Positions 1 through 10,444 of a stretch of DNA of 64,000 bases are shown piece after piece; the stretch's first letter is position 1; the number at the start of each line of letters is the position of its first letter. A program made the position numbers and the translations under genes. Where the stretch lies: assembly GCA_023374045.1 (NCBI GenBank), contig CM041783.1, positions 126,605,503-126,669,502 of the forward strand, given 5' to 3'. The notes under the pieces are model-generated. The model was not told the DNA's origin. It did not search any database and saw nothing but the letters and a program-made list of their open reading frames with translations. The DNA comes from Limonium bicolor (Eukaryota > Streptophyta > Magnoliopsida > Caryophyllales > Plumbaginaceae).

Positions 1-79
1 TCTCTTTATTCATCTCGAAGTTAGAAGAAGTAGACATTATAGAGTTCTAAGAAAACAGGAAATGCCTAGGATTAAGTGT

Positions 80-1237
80 CTAGAACGCAAGTTTCCTCTT
101 GACAACTCTTGGCTCGGTCAACCCCTCCTTTCTTCGTTTGAATGCATCCACCTCCTCCTTTCGACCGTATAGCCATTTCCGATAGCTTGCTGAGAGCTCC
201 AAGTCTTCAAGTGCTAGGGGCTTCACCACTTGAACTTCCCCTTCGAGTCGATCCATCATGATTGCATAAAGAGCCTCATGATCGTATGCTTTCCTTGGTG
301 CTTCGTATAACAAACCCTTGGGTCGGCTCTGGGCTCGCCCAATCTGACGGCTGGAACGCCACGGGTGGATGACATAAAAGCTCTCAAAACCGGGTAACGA
401 GACCCCTCCATAATAGCCTCCACACATTCGAACTCCTTCAATTTTCCAAGCTGAGACCGTCCATCGAACTTGATGTCCCTGCCGTATGGAGTTCAAAAGG
501 GCCGGCCATCCATCAACCGGCTCCTCGGGGGCTCGCCTTCTAGGGAGATGCTGGATCGTGAACATTTGGTTATACTCAGGAATCAGCTTGAGCCGCTCGA
601 GAAGCCAGACTTGCAGAAGATAAATGCTCCCTTCGAAGAAGTAAGGGGTATCCTTTAACTTGGGCCATGAATCCAAACTCTGAATAATCTGCGCGACTAT
701 CAATGGTCCCAAGGCGAAACCGGCTCGAACCTGTAGAAGCAAAGGGAAAACTTTTCGGTGTATAGCCATGTATGGGGTTCTGAAAAGGTAGATTGCCAAC
801 AATGCGAGATCGAGAAAGTTCCTCTTGTGTTCTAAAGAAGTCTCAGGGGTAATGAAGTCTGAAAGAGTTTCCACCGGCAATCCTTCGGGCCCTACCATTC
901 CTAGTAACTGGGTCGGACTTAGCCCAAGTAAATAGGAATGGGCCTCGACCGGCGAGGGTGTCAAGTTTGGTACCACCGGGCTAGCTAGGGTATTGGCCCC
1001 TAGAAGTGCGTCAAACTCCTCAGGCAGCAAAGTCAGCTCATTATCTCCAAACTTGAAAAGATGTTCAACCGGGTCCCAATGGTTAGTAGCCGCTCTCAGG
1101 AAATCTTCGTGCAATCGGGTCTGGGATAAATATGCCAGAGTGTGGAGGATAGACAGCTTATTGACCTTCTTTGACCAGTTGAACACATCTTTCATAGTTC
1201 TGTCACAGGACTTGTTGAATTCGAAGCAGTGGGCCAT
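80..1237 (-). CDS. Retrotransposon ORF1, DUF7745/plant-mobile-domain-like protein
   Basis: A 385-aa uninterrupted ORF located before gag in element F. The start is the ATG at 1237, reading MAHCFEFNK; the frame extends upstream only to a GTG. Seen in the protein: an N-terminal WDPVEHLFKFGDNELT segment followed by EEFDALLG, a middle LDLALLAIYLF segment, then SIYLLQVWLLERL and a basic C-terminus. This order, with a W-D-P...F-G...E-L-T...E-E...L-L-G core and hydrophobic helices, is characteristic of the plant DUF7745/aminotransferase-like plant mobile domain family, which occurs widely as extra retrotransposon ORFs. Its molecular function is unknown. It has no stop codon or frameshift, unlike most frames in this window, so F may be young. 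The family call is from pattern recognition only. Confidence 0.7.
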   Translation of the reverse strand: MAHCFEFNKSCDRTMKDVFNWSKKVNKLSILHTLAYLSQTRLHEDFLRAATNHWDPVEHLFKFGDNELTLLPEEFDALLGANTLASPVVPNLTPSPVEAHSYLLGLSPTQLLGMVGPEGLPVETLSDFITPETSLEHKRNFLDLALLAIYLFRTPYMAIHRKVFPLLLQVRAGFALGPLIVAQIIQSLDSWPKLKDTPYFFEGSIYLLQVWLLERLKLIPEYNQMFTIQHLPRRRAPEEPVDGWPALLNSIRQGHQVRWTVSAWKIEGVRMCGGYYGGVSLPGFESFYVIHPWRSSRQIGRAQSRPKGLLYEAPRKAYDHEALYAIMMDRLEGEVQVVKPLALEDLELSASYRKWLYGRKEEVDAFKRRKEGLTEPRVVKRKLAF

Positions 1238-1924
1238 GGACCTTTTCCTGTTTTTACCAAGAAAAGAAAACACACACAGGATATCAATCAGCACTCAACT
1301 TTGTTTATGGGCCACAAACAACTGGGACTTCGAACTGGGTTGGGCCAACTGTGGGGGTAACTCCCTATCCGTTCTAAGTCTGGTTATGGGCCAATCACAA
1401 GAGCAAACAAGGTTCCACACAAGTTCAAAATGTCCTCACCTGACGACCTTGATTAATGGGTATGGATCAATCCGGAGAGGTGCTTGGGGCGCGGGCCCAG
1501 GTCACCACAAAGGAATAGGGCTTGCACGCTATTCTCTTTGGGCCACCCCACTTTTTCACATCTCCTAAAGGTGTGCGTCTACGGTCGGGTCTTTGACTGA
1601 CCAAACATTGGGCTTGGTAAGGGTACTGCCAGGAAAATGCTTGGGGCTAAAGCCCAGGTATTAAGGGGGTGTGGTTAGACGACACCCTCCTCTTTTCCCC
1701 CACTTATTCACATCACCTGAAAGGTGTGAGTCCCTGACAGGGGACCCTCAAATGGGTCCCGGGGTGAAATCGGTTTGCGTGGACCCTCGCTCTCATATGA
1801 TGCAAGGGTGCAGGAATTAAAGTGCGCACAGAGGTAAACAAACAATGTAATAAAGCCATAAATAAACATTTTTCAAGTTAAGCCCTCTTTCTTAAAATTA
1901 AACAAGTTAAAATTAAGAAGTTTC
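1238..1924 (-). other. 5' leader of element F
   Basis: Non-coding leader between the PBS and the first ORF. It holds two copies of a GC-rich partial dyad with core CTTGGGGC...GCCCAGGT (near 1481 and 1640) and a hairpin with arms GGGACCC and GGGTCCC near 1741-1760. I see no ORF of note. Confidence 0.5.
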
Positions 1925-1942
1925 TCCCCAGCAGAGTCGCCA
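1925..1942 (-). promoter_or_regulatory. Primer-binding site of element F
   Basis: On the minus strand the 18 bases read TGGCGACTCTGCTGGGGA, starting with TGG (complement of tRNA CCA) and placed 3 bases inside the LTR edge. This type of PBS is typical of Ogre-like elements, usually attributed to tRNA-Arg. I did not match it to a specific tRNA. Confidence 0.7.
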
Positions 1943-2375
1943 GTCTGTGAGCCTCGATTTTAAACCCTATCCTATGTTGAATAAAGTTGATTGGGATCTG
2001 ATTGGGTTTTAGGTCCACTTATAGCCTAAGATTAATAACTATGTCATATAACAATAATTATTAAAACCTAAGCTAGCTCACTGGAACCTATTATGAGTCG
2101 CCACCTAATTTTAACCTAGATCAAATTAGGAAAGGAGAGTTCGGGTTCGGGGGCTTGATATTCGACTTAATTAGGGTTCAATTACTTTCATTACCCTTCC
2201 TAGGTCGTTTTTCCTCTACTTAGTTTATTTATGGCTTATTACGAGTCGTTTTAACCTAAGTGCGCGAGCTTCTGTTTTTTTTTGTTTTTAGCATTTTTTG
2301 ACAGAGAATTAAAGTGAAATTAAAAGCTACCTAAACTAGGGTTTCGGAGGCAGAATTAGGTCAAATTTTGCTTAC

Positions 2376-2630
2376 GTCCGTAGCCACGGACCAAACGTCC
2401 GAGACCACGGACCCCAGTTAACCTAAATATACAGAAAAGTCGAAATTAAAGGAAAACAAAAATTTGCAAAGTCCGGGGCCACGGACAGGATGTCCGTGGG
2501 CCCGGACATTATTAGAAAAACCTAAATTTTGAATTTTAAAATCCCGCCGCCGTCCGTGGGTGTCCGAGCTTACGGACAGGGAGTCCGGGACCCCGGACAC
2601 GACGTCCGTGGGTGCGGACAGCCCTCGGAC
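2376..2630. repeat. Dyad cluster GTCCG...CGGAC in LTR F
   Basis: Seven GTCCG starts occur at about 2376, 2397, 2471, 2492, 2552/2562, 2583 and 2604, each followed within 20 bases by CGGAC. They fall into three groups; starts within a group are often 21 bases apart and groups are about 90-95 bases apart. Examples: GTCCGTAGCCACGGAC, GTCCGGGACCCCGGAC. The surrounding DNA is AT-rich. Confidence 0.75.
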
Positions 2631-3213
2631 GGCGGCTTTGAGGCTGCTCCCGAAGGTGTTTTCGGCTCAAATTTTATGGGTGCGTAGCCTGAAAGATGTA
2701 CAATACGTTAGTGGTCGAAATTTCTCAATTTGAATTCGAATTATGCACGGAACTTGGTAAACAAGTTATTGGACAGAAGCTTGAATAAACAGCAATACAG
2801 AAGCGTACGAAGGTTAGTTTGAGCCCAAATTTTGAGGCAAGACAGATAATACCGTGGTGAATCAGGGAAGTGGAGTTTCTACCTGTTTTACCTTCGGATT
2901 CACAACGTTTCTTCACACCGGGATTCGTCGAGTGCTCCGTTGATGGCAGACCCGAGAGGATTTCGACCCAAGCTTCTGGTTGTTGGTTGTTCTTGCTGTT
3001 CTTCACGCTTTAGAGGTGTTTTTGTGAGGTTTTGATGATTATTGGTGCTTTGGGGATTGGAAAACGTGTTTAGATGGTGATTTCGGGGGATTTTCAGTAT
3101 GATTTGGGTGGCCGGGTGTTGGAAAACGTGAGAGAGAGAGAGGAGGCCGTGTTTTCTGACTCTCTAGGGTTCTTCAGTATGTCAGGTTCTGATTTTATCC
3201 AAAAACCTATCCC

Positions 3214-3222
3214 CTTATATAG
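3214..3222 (-). promoter_or_regulatory. TATA-like box in LTR F
   Basis: The minus strand reads CTATATAAG about 505 bases into the LTR, a plausible core promoter. In element orientation the dyad cluster lies downstream of it. Confidence 0.5.
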
Positions 3223-4906
3223 ACTTTCTTAAAGATAAAGAGAATCTAGTAAAAGTAAGATTTTTCGATATTTTAACTAAGTAACTTCCCAAAGGAATTT
3301 TGCTATGAAATTTTAACCACATGTCAAGAATGGATATTATGAATTTTCTGAGGTGGAAACGAATTTTTTAAATGCTGGAGCATTTTTAAATTGAATTTCT
3401 CGTCAGATTCAATCAGAAATTGCTAGAAAATTATTGGAAATTCGAAAAATCAAAATTCCAACGCCATTATGCTTAAAATGTCATCCTCTATCATGGGTTA
3501 AAATATCAAAGCATTTCGAGCTGATTTGGGCACCCTTTGGAGGAGAGAGAAAGCCTATAGGAGAACTCAGAAGCCTTAAAAATTACGAAAACGCCCCTGA
3601 CAATGACGAAACTGCTCCTCAGGCCCTGGAACACGCCGATCGGGCCGGAGTCTCTTACTGTTTGATGGAGATGGCTCTCACAACCTCGTAGACCTTAACC
3701 AGGGGGTCAAAATTTTGGGTATAACACTAGGCCAAAACTCAAGGCTCACGAGCATAGTCTTACTTCCCCGGTTTCGACCCTACTCTGGTCTAGCATGGTG
3801 GGAAGGTTCAACTAGCTCACGGAACTCTCTCTTAGTTCCTATCTCTTTTTACTTAGGTCCGACTACTCTCGGACTACTTGCATTCCCATACGCTCATCTC
3901 TCGGAGTTATAATAATATTATGTATATTAGCCTAGTAGCATCACTCTTGATGTTTCTAATGACTTTGCGAACATTACTTGAGTTCGGTTAATCTTAGGTT
4001 TTAAGAGTTACCCATATTTTTCACTTACTCATACTTTCGGGTATTTTCTTATATCGGGTAAAATCCTCATATAGGAGGTCGACCATGTCACAAGGGAGCT
4101 ACTAATCCCTTAGGTCGCTTTTACCTTCTTTACTTGTTCACATCTTAGACTATCTTTAATCCTCTTGAAGTAGGTTCACTTATCTTCCCACTCTCATTTG
4201 TTTCGTGGATTGTGTCATTATGGTTTACTAACCGTTATTGGGTAATTACTTGACCCGTACATCTCCTCACATTCTAGGGAGCTCATATGTTTGCGTTATC
4301 GTTATACTTTAACGGATAGTTTGTGTGTTTGCACGCTTTCGTTATCATAAACATCGACCCGATCTATGGGTCTCTAGCCAAACGTTACTCACCATGAGTC
4401 GGTCTTTACTCTATGTTAGACCACACCGGCATACAAGTATGTTAGCTCATTCAACATACAACATGGCATATATAACCAAACAAGGGATTATTTTCATGCT
4501 TTAGTCTTGATTAAGCCGGCACACAAACACACAAATCAACGTAACTCGGTTAGCACGCAGAGTATGAGAAAATCATACCTTTCACCGGGGTTTTTACTTT
4601 TACCGTGTCATCTCACCATGCTCGGGTCACACACGACTCTCTGATAATGTTTCAAACATTATTGTTAATACTAAACTCATACGGTATATAATAAAATGCT
4701 ATTCCCGTATTTACCCCGTTATCCCGTTAACTCGGTTTTACTCTTGTCAATTTGAGTTCTCACTTCTCAATCACTTCTAACACTTTCTTACACTTCTTCG
4801 GGCCTTAACATATCACCGAACAAGGCCTTAACATCTTATAACATCATTAACGTTCAAACCCCCATCATTTAAACCCTTTATAACACTCTGTGTAGGTTTC
4901 TGGGGG

Positions 4907-5095
4907 TGGTCCGGGACTTGGTCCTTACCCTAAGTCCCGGACCAATACTCATCGTAACTCTCGGGTGGAATTCAACACTGGTCCGGGACCTTGTCCCTAT
5001 CCCAAGTCCCGGACCAAACACAAGCTGCACTCTCAACTTAAATTGATGGGGTGGTCCGGGACTTTGTCCAAGGACTAGGTCCCGGACCCTGCTAA
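4907..5095. repeat. Dyad array in LTR E: three units, about 72 bp apart
   Basis: Units begin at 4907, 4979 and 5052 (spacings 72 and 73). Unit 1 has 12-base arms TGGTCCGGGACT and AGTCCCGGACCA. Units 2 and 3 have arms of 11 and 10 bases, TGGTCCGGGAC/GTCCCGGACCA and GGTCCGGGAC/GTCCCGGACC. Sequence between units is unrelated and AT-rich. Confidence 0.85.
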
Positions 5096-6047
5096 AACCT
5101 GCAACATGCATTATTTTTCACCCCCATTTCAATCCTTAATCCACCCCTAATCATTCCCTAATCATTCCACAAGATTCCTACATGATTTATCACCTTTAAA
5201 CATGCTCTAAACCTCTTCAAATCATGGGTTAAACCCTTACTCAAATTCTTGCCCAAAATCACAAATTTGCATTCTCCCTTTTGCACTAATGCGCACTTGT
5301 GCATTTCCTAACCTCTCTTGACACTTGCATTATTGTTCTCTCTCCATTTGACCATTCCAAGACTTCAAAGATAATGCACAACTCATACCAAGGTTCATAT
5401 CTCTCTCTTAAACCTTAAATCTCCTTTGTTTTTCTACAACTCCTCAAGCATTTAAGCAACCTCTTTTACTACAGATTTTTGCACAAATCTCCTCTCTTTA
5501 ACTAGCATTCCCAAGGTGGTTTACTAACCCAATTCAACCTCCATACTAACCCAGCCACTCTTAGGTTATTCTCCACTCAAAACAACACTTAACCCACTTA
5601 GATTTCTACACAAATTTTGCCATAACTTGGCTACTTTTCTAACCTTGTCCAAACTCATCTCTTCACATATTTCATCCTAAAACTAGCCAAACCCACAAGG
5701 GTTCTACCAGCACGCATAAAAACACAAAACTCATCAATTCTCCAAATGCAACACAATGCATAATCCATAAAGTGCATAGCTCATAAATCAAACACTTTAT
5801 ATCACAAATGTTTTCTCCCTTGTATTATTACTATACAAGCACATTTCTACAACACTCAAGTGGGGTTCATTCATTTATTAACCCAACCCAAATTCTAATA
5901 CATATAGAATATACATTAGGGTTGGTTTTCTACCTTGAATTCTATTAAGTTTCCTTAAATTACTCTTCTCCTCTTCTCTTCCTTCCAAAACCGGTCAAAG
6001 ACCATGGAATTACCCATCTCCATGTCAATGTTCAAAGCAAGAAATAA

Positions 6048-6758
6048 GTTTAAGTAAAAACACTTAGCCTCATTAATATAAAATGCTTAAAGCTCTAAAG
6101 TAGGTGATTACCTTAAAACCCTAAGATGGGGTTTTGGTCAAGAATCAAAGAGCAACTCCCTCCAAGCTTTTGGAATTGAAACAATGCTCACAAAAGAGAA
6201 TAAACAAGGCTCCATTAGAGGCCAAAATCGGCCAAGGTATAAGATGAAGAAAACAAGACTTTTTCATGGATATTTTTACCTTGCTAGAAAGAGGAAGCTT
6301 CAAGCTACAAAATGGTGTGCTTTTCTCTTCAAATGCCCAAAACCGATGGAGGTCAAACTCCTCCATTTGAGATTTCGGAAAGAGGGAATGATAGGGCTTG
6401 AAGAGAGGAAGAAGAGTATGTATTCGGTTTTTCATTTGGAGCTCTAACATGGCTTGAGCTTGGAGAGAAAGAGAGACCTCCATTGTTGTTGTTGTTGCAG
6501 CTCAAAATCGCACAAGGAGGAAGAAGGAGGGGAGCTTACGGATGAGAGAGATGAGGGAGTCAAATTTGAAGAAAGAAAATGAGGAATGAGGAAAGAGAAA
6601 AGTAACTTATTACTTTTACACTTTTTACTATTTGCTTTATCACTCACCACTTAATGAGGAAAGAGGAAAGAGAAATGAGTTTAAGTAAAAACACTTAGCC
6701 TCATTAATTTAAAATGCTTAAAGCTCTAAAGTAGGTGATTACCTTAAAACCCTAAGAT
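6048..6758. repeat. Start of a 631-bp tandem duplication in LTR E
   Basis: Sequence starting GTTTAAGTAAAAACACTTAG at 6048 recurs at 6679. Copy 1 runs to about 6652. Copy 2 runs 6679-6758 and resumes after element D at 58475, ending near 58998. Copy 2 is therefore the one split by D. The junction at 6653-6678 is rich in GAGGAAAGAGGAAAGAG, suggesting slippage or unequal exchange. Confidence 0.8.
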
Positions 6759-6763
6759 GGGGT

Positions 6764-7445
6764 TGTGAACAGTGATTAATTAGGCTAATTATATTTTTAA
6801 AGGCTTAATTACACTTAAATAAATATGAGGGAACAAATCCCGAAGAAAACGGACCCTTAAAATGGGTTAAAAGCATAAACGAACCTTAAAACGCGTTTTT
6901 CGAGGAAACCGGGAAAACGTGACTTTAAGCGGGTCAAATAGACTTGTAACAGTTTTGGTCAACTAAATAATCATTAATAAATATTAGTGAAGCTTTAGAA
7001 CCAAGAAAATTAATTAAATGAGAAAATTCCGGAAAACGGGTACTAGTTAGTAAGAACTGTAACAACCGGGAAGTTGTGGGGTGAGAGAGTAAATAAACAA
7101 AGTTAGTGTGTTCACTTTGCAAATAAAAATAAAAATGTGAGTGTGTGTGCATATGTGGGCCGGCCAGCTCCCCCCCTTCCTCACTCACTTAATGTCTCTT
7201 ATTTGCTAAAGGACAAAGAAATAAGTAAAAGCAAAAATAAATTCTGTCTCCTATGCCCACTCCTCTCTCTCACGTTTTTTTCCCTCCTCTCTATTCTCTC
7301 TATTCCCTCTTCTTCCTCCTTTGGCGATGGCAATGGAGAAGTGAAGCCCCCTCTCAACTCTTCACTTCTCTCCTCTCTTTGAGTACTCAAACCTTCTCCA
7401 AATCCAATAAATATTACACCATTGGAATCCCCTTGCAAAGGAGAA
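6764..7445 (+). repeat. 5' LTR of D, segment 1
   Basis: Matches the start of the 3' LTR (from 54500) through the junction GCAAAGGAGAA, where element C inserted. The first bases read TGTGAACAGTG; about 16 bases present at the 3' LTR start (AAATACCCCGTAATTA) are absent, so this LTR end carries a small terminal deletion. Confidence 0.85.
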
Positions 7446-7866
7446 TGAGAAGGGAAGAAATGGTGTCAAGCCAAAACGGGTTACATAGAGCATCCGACCG
7501 CTTTAGCCGGATGGAAGTGGAAGCGCATAGGGCATCCGGCCGTCTCTAGCCGGATGAGGATAGGACTTAGGCAAAGCAAAGCATTGTACGATTGACCGTC
7601 TGTGGTCAGTCAAAGATACTAGGAGGGGGTAGAACCGTACTCATACATGTAAAATACAGGCTGGCACCATAAAAACCAGGCCCAAAACACTATAAATAAG
7701 GGTGTATCCCCATGAAATAAGATACGCAACATTTGGCAGTCAAACTCACATACAATTCCAATAGAATCTCTCTCTCTCTCTACTCTTGTGAGACTCTGTA
7801 ACTGAGACCAGCTAATGCAGGACAGAAGATCGAAGGATACTAGGATTGATATACAGTTTCGTTTCA
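7446..7866 (+). repeat. 5' LTR of C
   Basis: TG...CA termini; matches 38013-38435. It contains two dyads about 42 bases apart, with arms CATCCGGC/GCCGGATG at 7491 and 7533. The first is damaged here (CATCCGAC) but perfect in the other LTR. A third weak dyad TTGAC...GTCAA is near 7592-7612. All lie upstream of the TATA box. Confidence 0.95.
7691..7700 (+). promoter_or_regulatory. TATA box in the 5' LTR of C
   Basis: TATAAATAAG, followed by a GTGTATCCCC initiator-like stretch. The same box is at 38258-38267 in the 3' LTR. It is the best core-promoter match among the LTRs. Confidence 0.75.
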
Positions 7867-7868
7867 TT

Positions 7869-7886
7869 TGCCGCCGTCTGTGGGAA
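7869..7886 (+). promoter_or_regulatory. Primer-binding site of C
   Basis: TGCCGCCGTCTGTGGGAA, two bases after the LTR end. Related elements usually read TGGCGCCGTCTGTGGGAA here, so one G-to-C change is likely. The tRNA was not assigned. Confidence 0.6.
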
Positions 7887-8003
7887 ATGAACAGCAAGAA
7901 GCAACCACGAGACCACCTAGAAACAGGGGAGTAATCTGTGACGATTTATAGCGAAAGTTCTGAAATAACTAATGACATTTTTTGCAGGATCGGAACACGA
8001 AAG

Positions 8004-9380
8004 ATGGCTCCAAGATCGAAGAAAACACTAAAGAACGCTACCGAAGATAACAATCGCTCTGAAAAAGGAATGAGTTCGGAGATGCCAGAAGCCATCTCCA
8101 AAAAAGATCTCGAGGACATGCTAAAGGGGCTAGTCAGATCCATCGACGAAAAAATTGTAGAAGGAAATGAGACTTTGCAGTAGGAACTAATGCAAAGGGA
8201 CGAGGAGTATCAGAGAAAATGGGACGAAATGACTGAGGCCATTGAACAGCTGAGAAACAGAGATTCCAAAGGTAGTAATGGCGAGGAAAGCAAGGATAGG
8301 AAGCGCAATTCAATCATTATCGAAGAAGAGATGGAAGAAGATGACCAGATAGACATGAGCTTGTACCCCTTCTCAGAGCGGATAAGAAAAGCAAAACTCC
8401 CGCCGCACTTCGTCGCCCCGGCGATTGAGAAATATGATGGGACTGGAGATCCCGCCCAACATATTAAGAAGTTCATGTTTGCCATGAACACTCAGGGGAT
8501 CAGCTCCCTCGCCCTCTCAATTTGTTCCCGGAACGCTTTCGAAGAGAGCGTTGGGATGGATCTCCACGAGACCGCCACAGTCCATCACTAGCTTCAAGCA
8601 GCTGACCGAGGATTTCCAGCAATACTTCGCTGCGAGTAAGAGGGTTAAAAAAGAAACAATAGAATTGATGGACGTTAAGCAGCGAAAAGGGGAAACCGTG
8701 AAGGAGTACAGCGAGCGCTTTCATAAGAAGGTCGCGGAGATTGATGATGTCGACGAAAAATCTTGATTAAGGCCTTTGGTAACGGCCTAGCTCAGCCTCG
8801 ACTTGCTGGAAAGATCGCAACGAAGGTGCCGAAAACTCATGTAGAATTAGCTGAAATGATCCATGATTTTTTGAAATCTGAGATAGCGGAAAGCAAGGCT
8901 AAAGAGCTAGCGGACAGCTTCAAAACCGCAGGGGCGCCGGAAAAAAAGGAGGGGCATGGAGGAAATGCCGGAAGGGGAGGGTCAAGGTACAAGCCATATT
9001 ATGGCAAGTCCACCGCCGGATCTTCCTCTCAGGGAGCACAGCACCAGGGGGCAAGAACCATTGTCTACATTGACCCGGGGAAATATGCTGCTGCAGTAAG
9101 AGAAGGGTACCTTCCCCAGCCTAGAAGGCCACCGCAGGGGGAAATTCCGGTTGCATTCTGTGAGTACCACGGGAACCGCAGCCACGGACTGTAAACTGTG
9201 CTACCTTGGCCAAAGAACTTCGAATCATCGAGGAAAATAAGAAGAAAGGAAAGCAGGCAGCCGGAGCACAAAGGCAGTACGGCGGCCAACAGGGTAGTAC
9301 CCAGAATGCACCTCGAGGGCGACAAGAGGAAGAGGTTCCGCCCAGGCTTGATCCCAGCAAATCAGTAGGAATGATAACAG
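8004..9380 (+). pseudogene. gag of C (broken)
   Basis: Structural gag protein of a Tat-type element. The start is ATG 8004 (MAPRSKK); the frame upstream opens only at a GTG. Seen in order: a charged N-terminal coiled coil, an in-frame TAG at 8181, KLPPHFVAPAIEKYDG and GDPAQHIKKFMFAM (the usual entry to the Retrotrans_gag domain), then a frameshift near 8550. After the shift come SFKQLTEDFQQYFAASKR, RKGETVKEYSERFHKK, another shift at about 8763, a basic glycine-rich tail and a damaged zinc-knuckle-like CEYHGNRSHG. At least three lesions break the frame. The last codons end at a candidate splice donor at 9381. Confidence 0.8.
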
Positions 9381-9616
9381 GTTTGTGAAGAAGGAAAGTA
9401 AAGTTTTTTCTCCTCATTCAGGATAACATTCGGAGTTACAATTTGTAGCCTGCTTTAAGATGAAAATTTTACATCACATAGATTGTCAAAAATCATGTTA
9501 CCAAAGGAAGAAATAAAATTCCCATTTTTGCATTTTTACTCTTAGCAACCCCCTTCTTTTCCCAAAGGGAAGGCTAACAAAACTTTCTCTAAGGAAACTC
9601 ACAGGACTTTTTTCAG
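9381..9616 (+). other. Putative intron between gag and protease of C
   Basis: A candidate GT...AG intron of 236 bp. The donor is ACAG^GTTTGTGAAG and the acceptor is CTTTTTTCAG^AGGTAGG after a pyrimidine run. The interval has stops in all frames. Removal joins codon ATA ACA G to AG GTA GGA CCA, keeping the frame that leads into FFSDEDEDG and the protease. A spliced intron is established for Ogre elements of this lineage; here it is inferred from sequence only. Confidence 0.55.
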
Positions 9617-10360
9617 AGGTAGGACCACTAACCCCTAATGAAAGAAAAAGGCACATTCATCAAGTACATCAAGAACTCCCGGAGAAGAAAATCGCCAAAA
9701 AAGAAAGTTTTCCTCCAATTTTCTTCTCCGACGAGGATGAAGATGGAGTGCTATACCCGCACAACGATACTTGTCATTCGTGCACAGGTAAACGATCGGA
9801 TGATGGAGGGAATTTTAATCGATAGTGGGGCCGGAGCAAATGTTATATCAGCCGAAGCGGTTAGGAAGTTGGAGGTGCCTGAGGACCGGATCAAGCCCTA
9901 TTCGGCGGTTCTGGGAGGATTTGTAGGAGGCGTCTCTACCACGTCTTCCGGCAGTATAGATTTCACAATGACCCTGGGCCAAGGAGACGAAAGAAGGACA
10001 GAGAGACTCACGGCTTTTATTGTGCCAGGTCTTTCTGGATATAACATGTACCTTGGAAGGCCAGGAATCAATGCTTTCAAAGCCATCCACAGCACTCATC
10101 ACTTAAAAATGAAATATTTAACCTCACACGGGAAGGTGGTTACAATAAGAGGAAGCCAAAAGATGGCCCGAATGTGTGAAGTCCGCATTATGGACAGCCT
10201 TCCTAGTGAGGAGGTGGTCAAAACTGTGGGATCGGACAAGGAGTTCAAGGGAAAATTGCCTTCTTCCCCAGGGCCGAGTGAAGAAAAGGAAGGATGTCGA
10301 GCAGCCCAGGATCCCCCCAGAGAGGTACATTTAAAATCTGACCCTTCTAAATTAAAATAG
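9617..10360 (+). CDS. Aspartic protease of C
   Basis: Retropepsin that would cleave the gag-pol polyprotein. The active site is ILIDSGAGANVIS (D-S-G-A), with downstream GYNMYLGRPGINAF equivalent to the conserved L-G-R-P-x-L-N motif of plant gypsy proteases. The upstream exon part reads PNERKRHIH...FFSDEDEDGVLYP in another frame and shifts by one base near 9773, so the ATG at 9638 is not the natural start. The frame closes at a TAG at 10358, after which the reading frame continues toward RT, suggesting a point stop within a once continuous polyprotein. Confidence 0.85.
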
Positions 10361-10444
10361 GAACTGCGTTTGACAGTGGAGAGCAAACTCACTTAATGAG
10401 GTTCCTGGAAAAAAGAAGGGCAACATTCGCTTGGAGCACGGGAG

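Larger units (their letters stand above)
1..3726 (-). mobile_element. Element F: Ogre-like Ty3/gypsy retrotransposon, 5' end only
   Basis: The 5' part of an LTR retrotransposon that reads leftward and leaves the window at base 1. In element orientation the order is LTR (3726-1946), PBS (1942-1925), about 690 bases of leader, then a 385-aa ORF. An extra ORF between PBS and gag is the known layout of Ogre-type (Tat lineage) elements, so I infer that lineage. No gag or pol is visible. Base 3726 is followed by CTAGG, the candidate target duplication, but the other end is outside the window. F appears to sit in the LTR of element E. Confidence 0.75.
1946..3726 (-). repeat. 5' LTR of element F (1781 bp)
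   Basis: On the plus strand it begins TGTGAGCCTC and ends GGGTATAACA. Read in element orientation it therefore starts TGTTATACCC and ends in CA, the normal LTR termini. The PBS follows directly. Only one copy is in the window, so the ends are inferred from termini and PBS rather than from an LTR pair. It contains a TATA-like box and a GC-rich dyad cluster. Confidence 0.7.
3727..6758 (-). repeat. LTR of element E, left segment
   Basis: A 3.0-kb non-coding stretch. Blocks near 4560-4620 and 4710-4740 (cataccTttcaccgg, cccgttaactcgg) resemble the equivalent part of LTR B near 22960 and 23090. It continues after element D at 58475, as shown by the restored junction GATGGGGT-TTTGGTC, which also exists uninterrupted at 6126-6140. 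It contains TATA-like AT-rich DNA near 4683-4700, dyads at 4907-5095 and a 631-bp tandem duplication. Short open frames here have no family features. Confidence 0.65.

Noticed and set aside
6145..6483. 112-codon minus frame and its copy at 58487-58825
   Set aside because: Lies in the duplicated non-coding LTR of E; no recognisable domain, and D inserted in the same unit.
3727..6758. E and H as the two LTRs of one element
   Set aside because: H's visible LTR does not match 3727-4500, and no PBS lies between E's internal domain and H, so H is a separate insertion.
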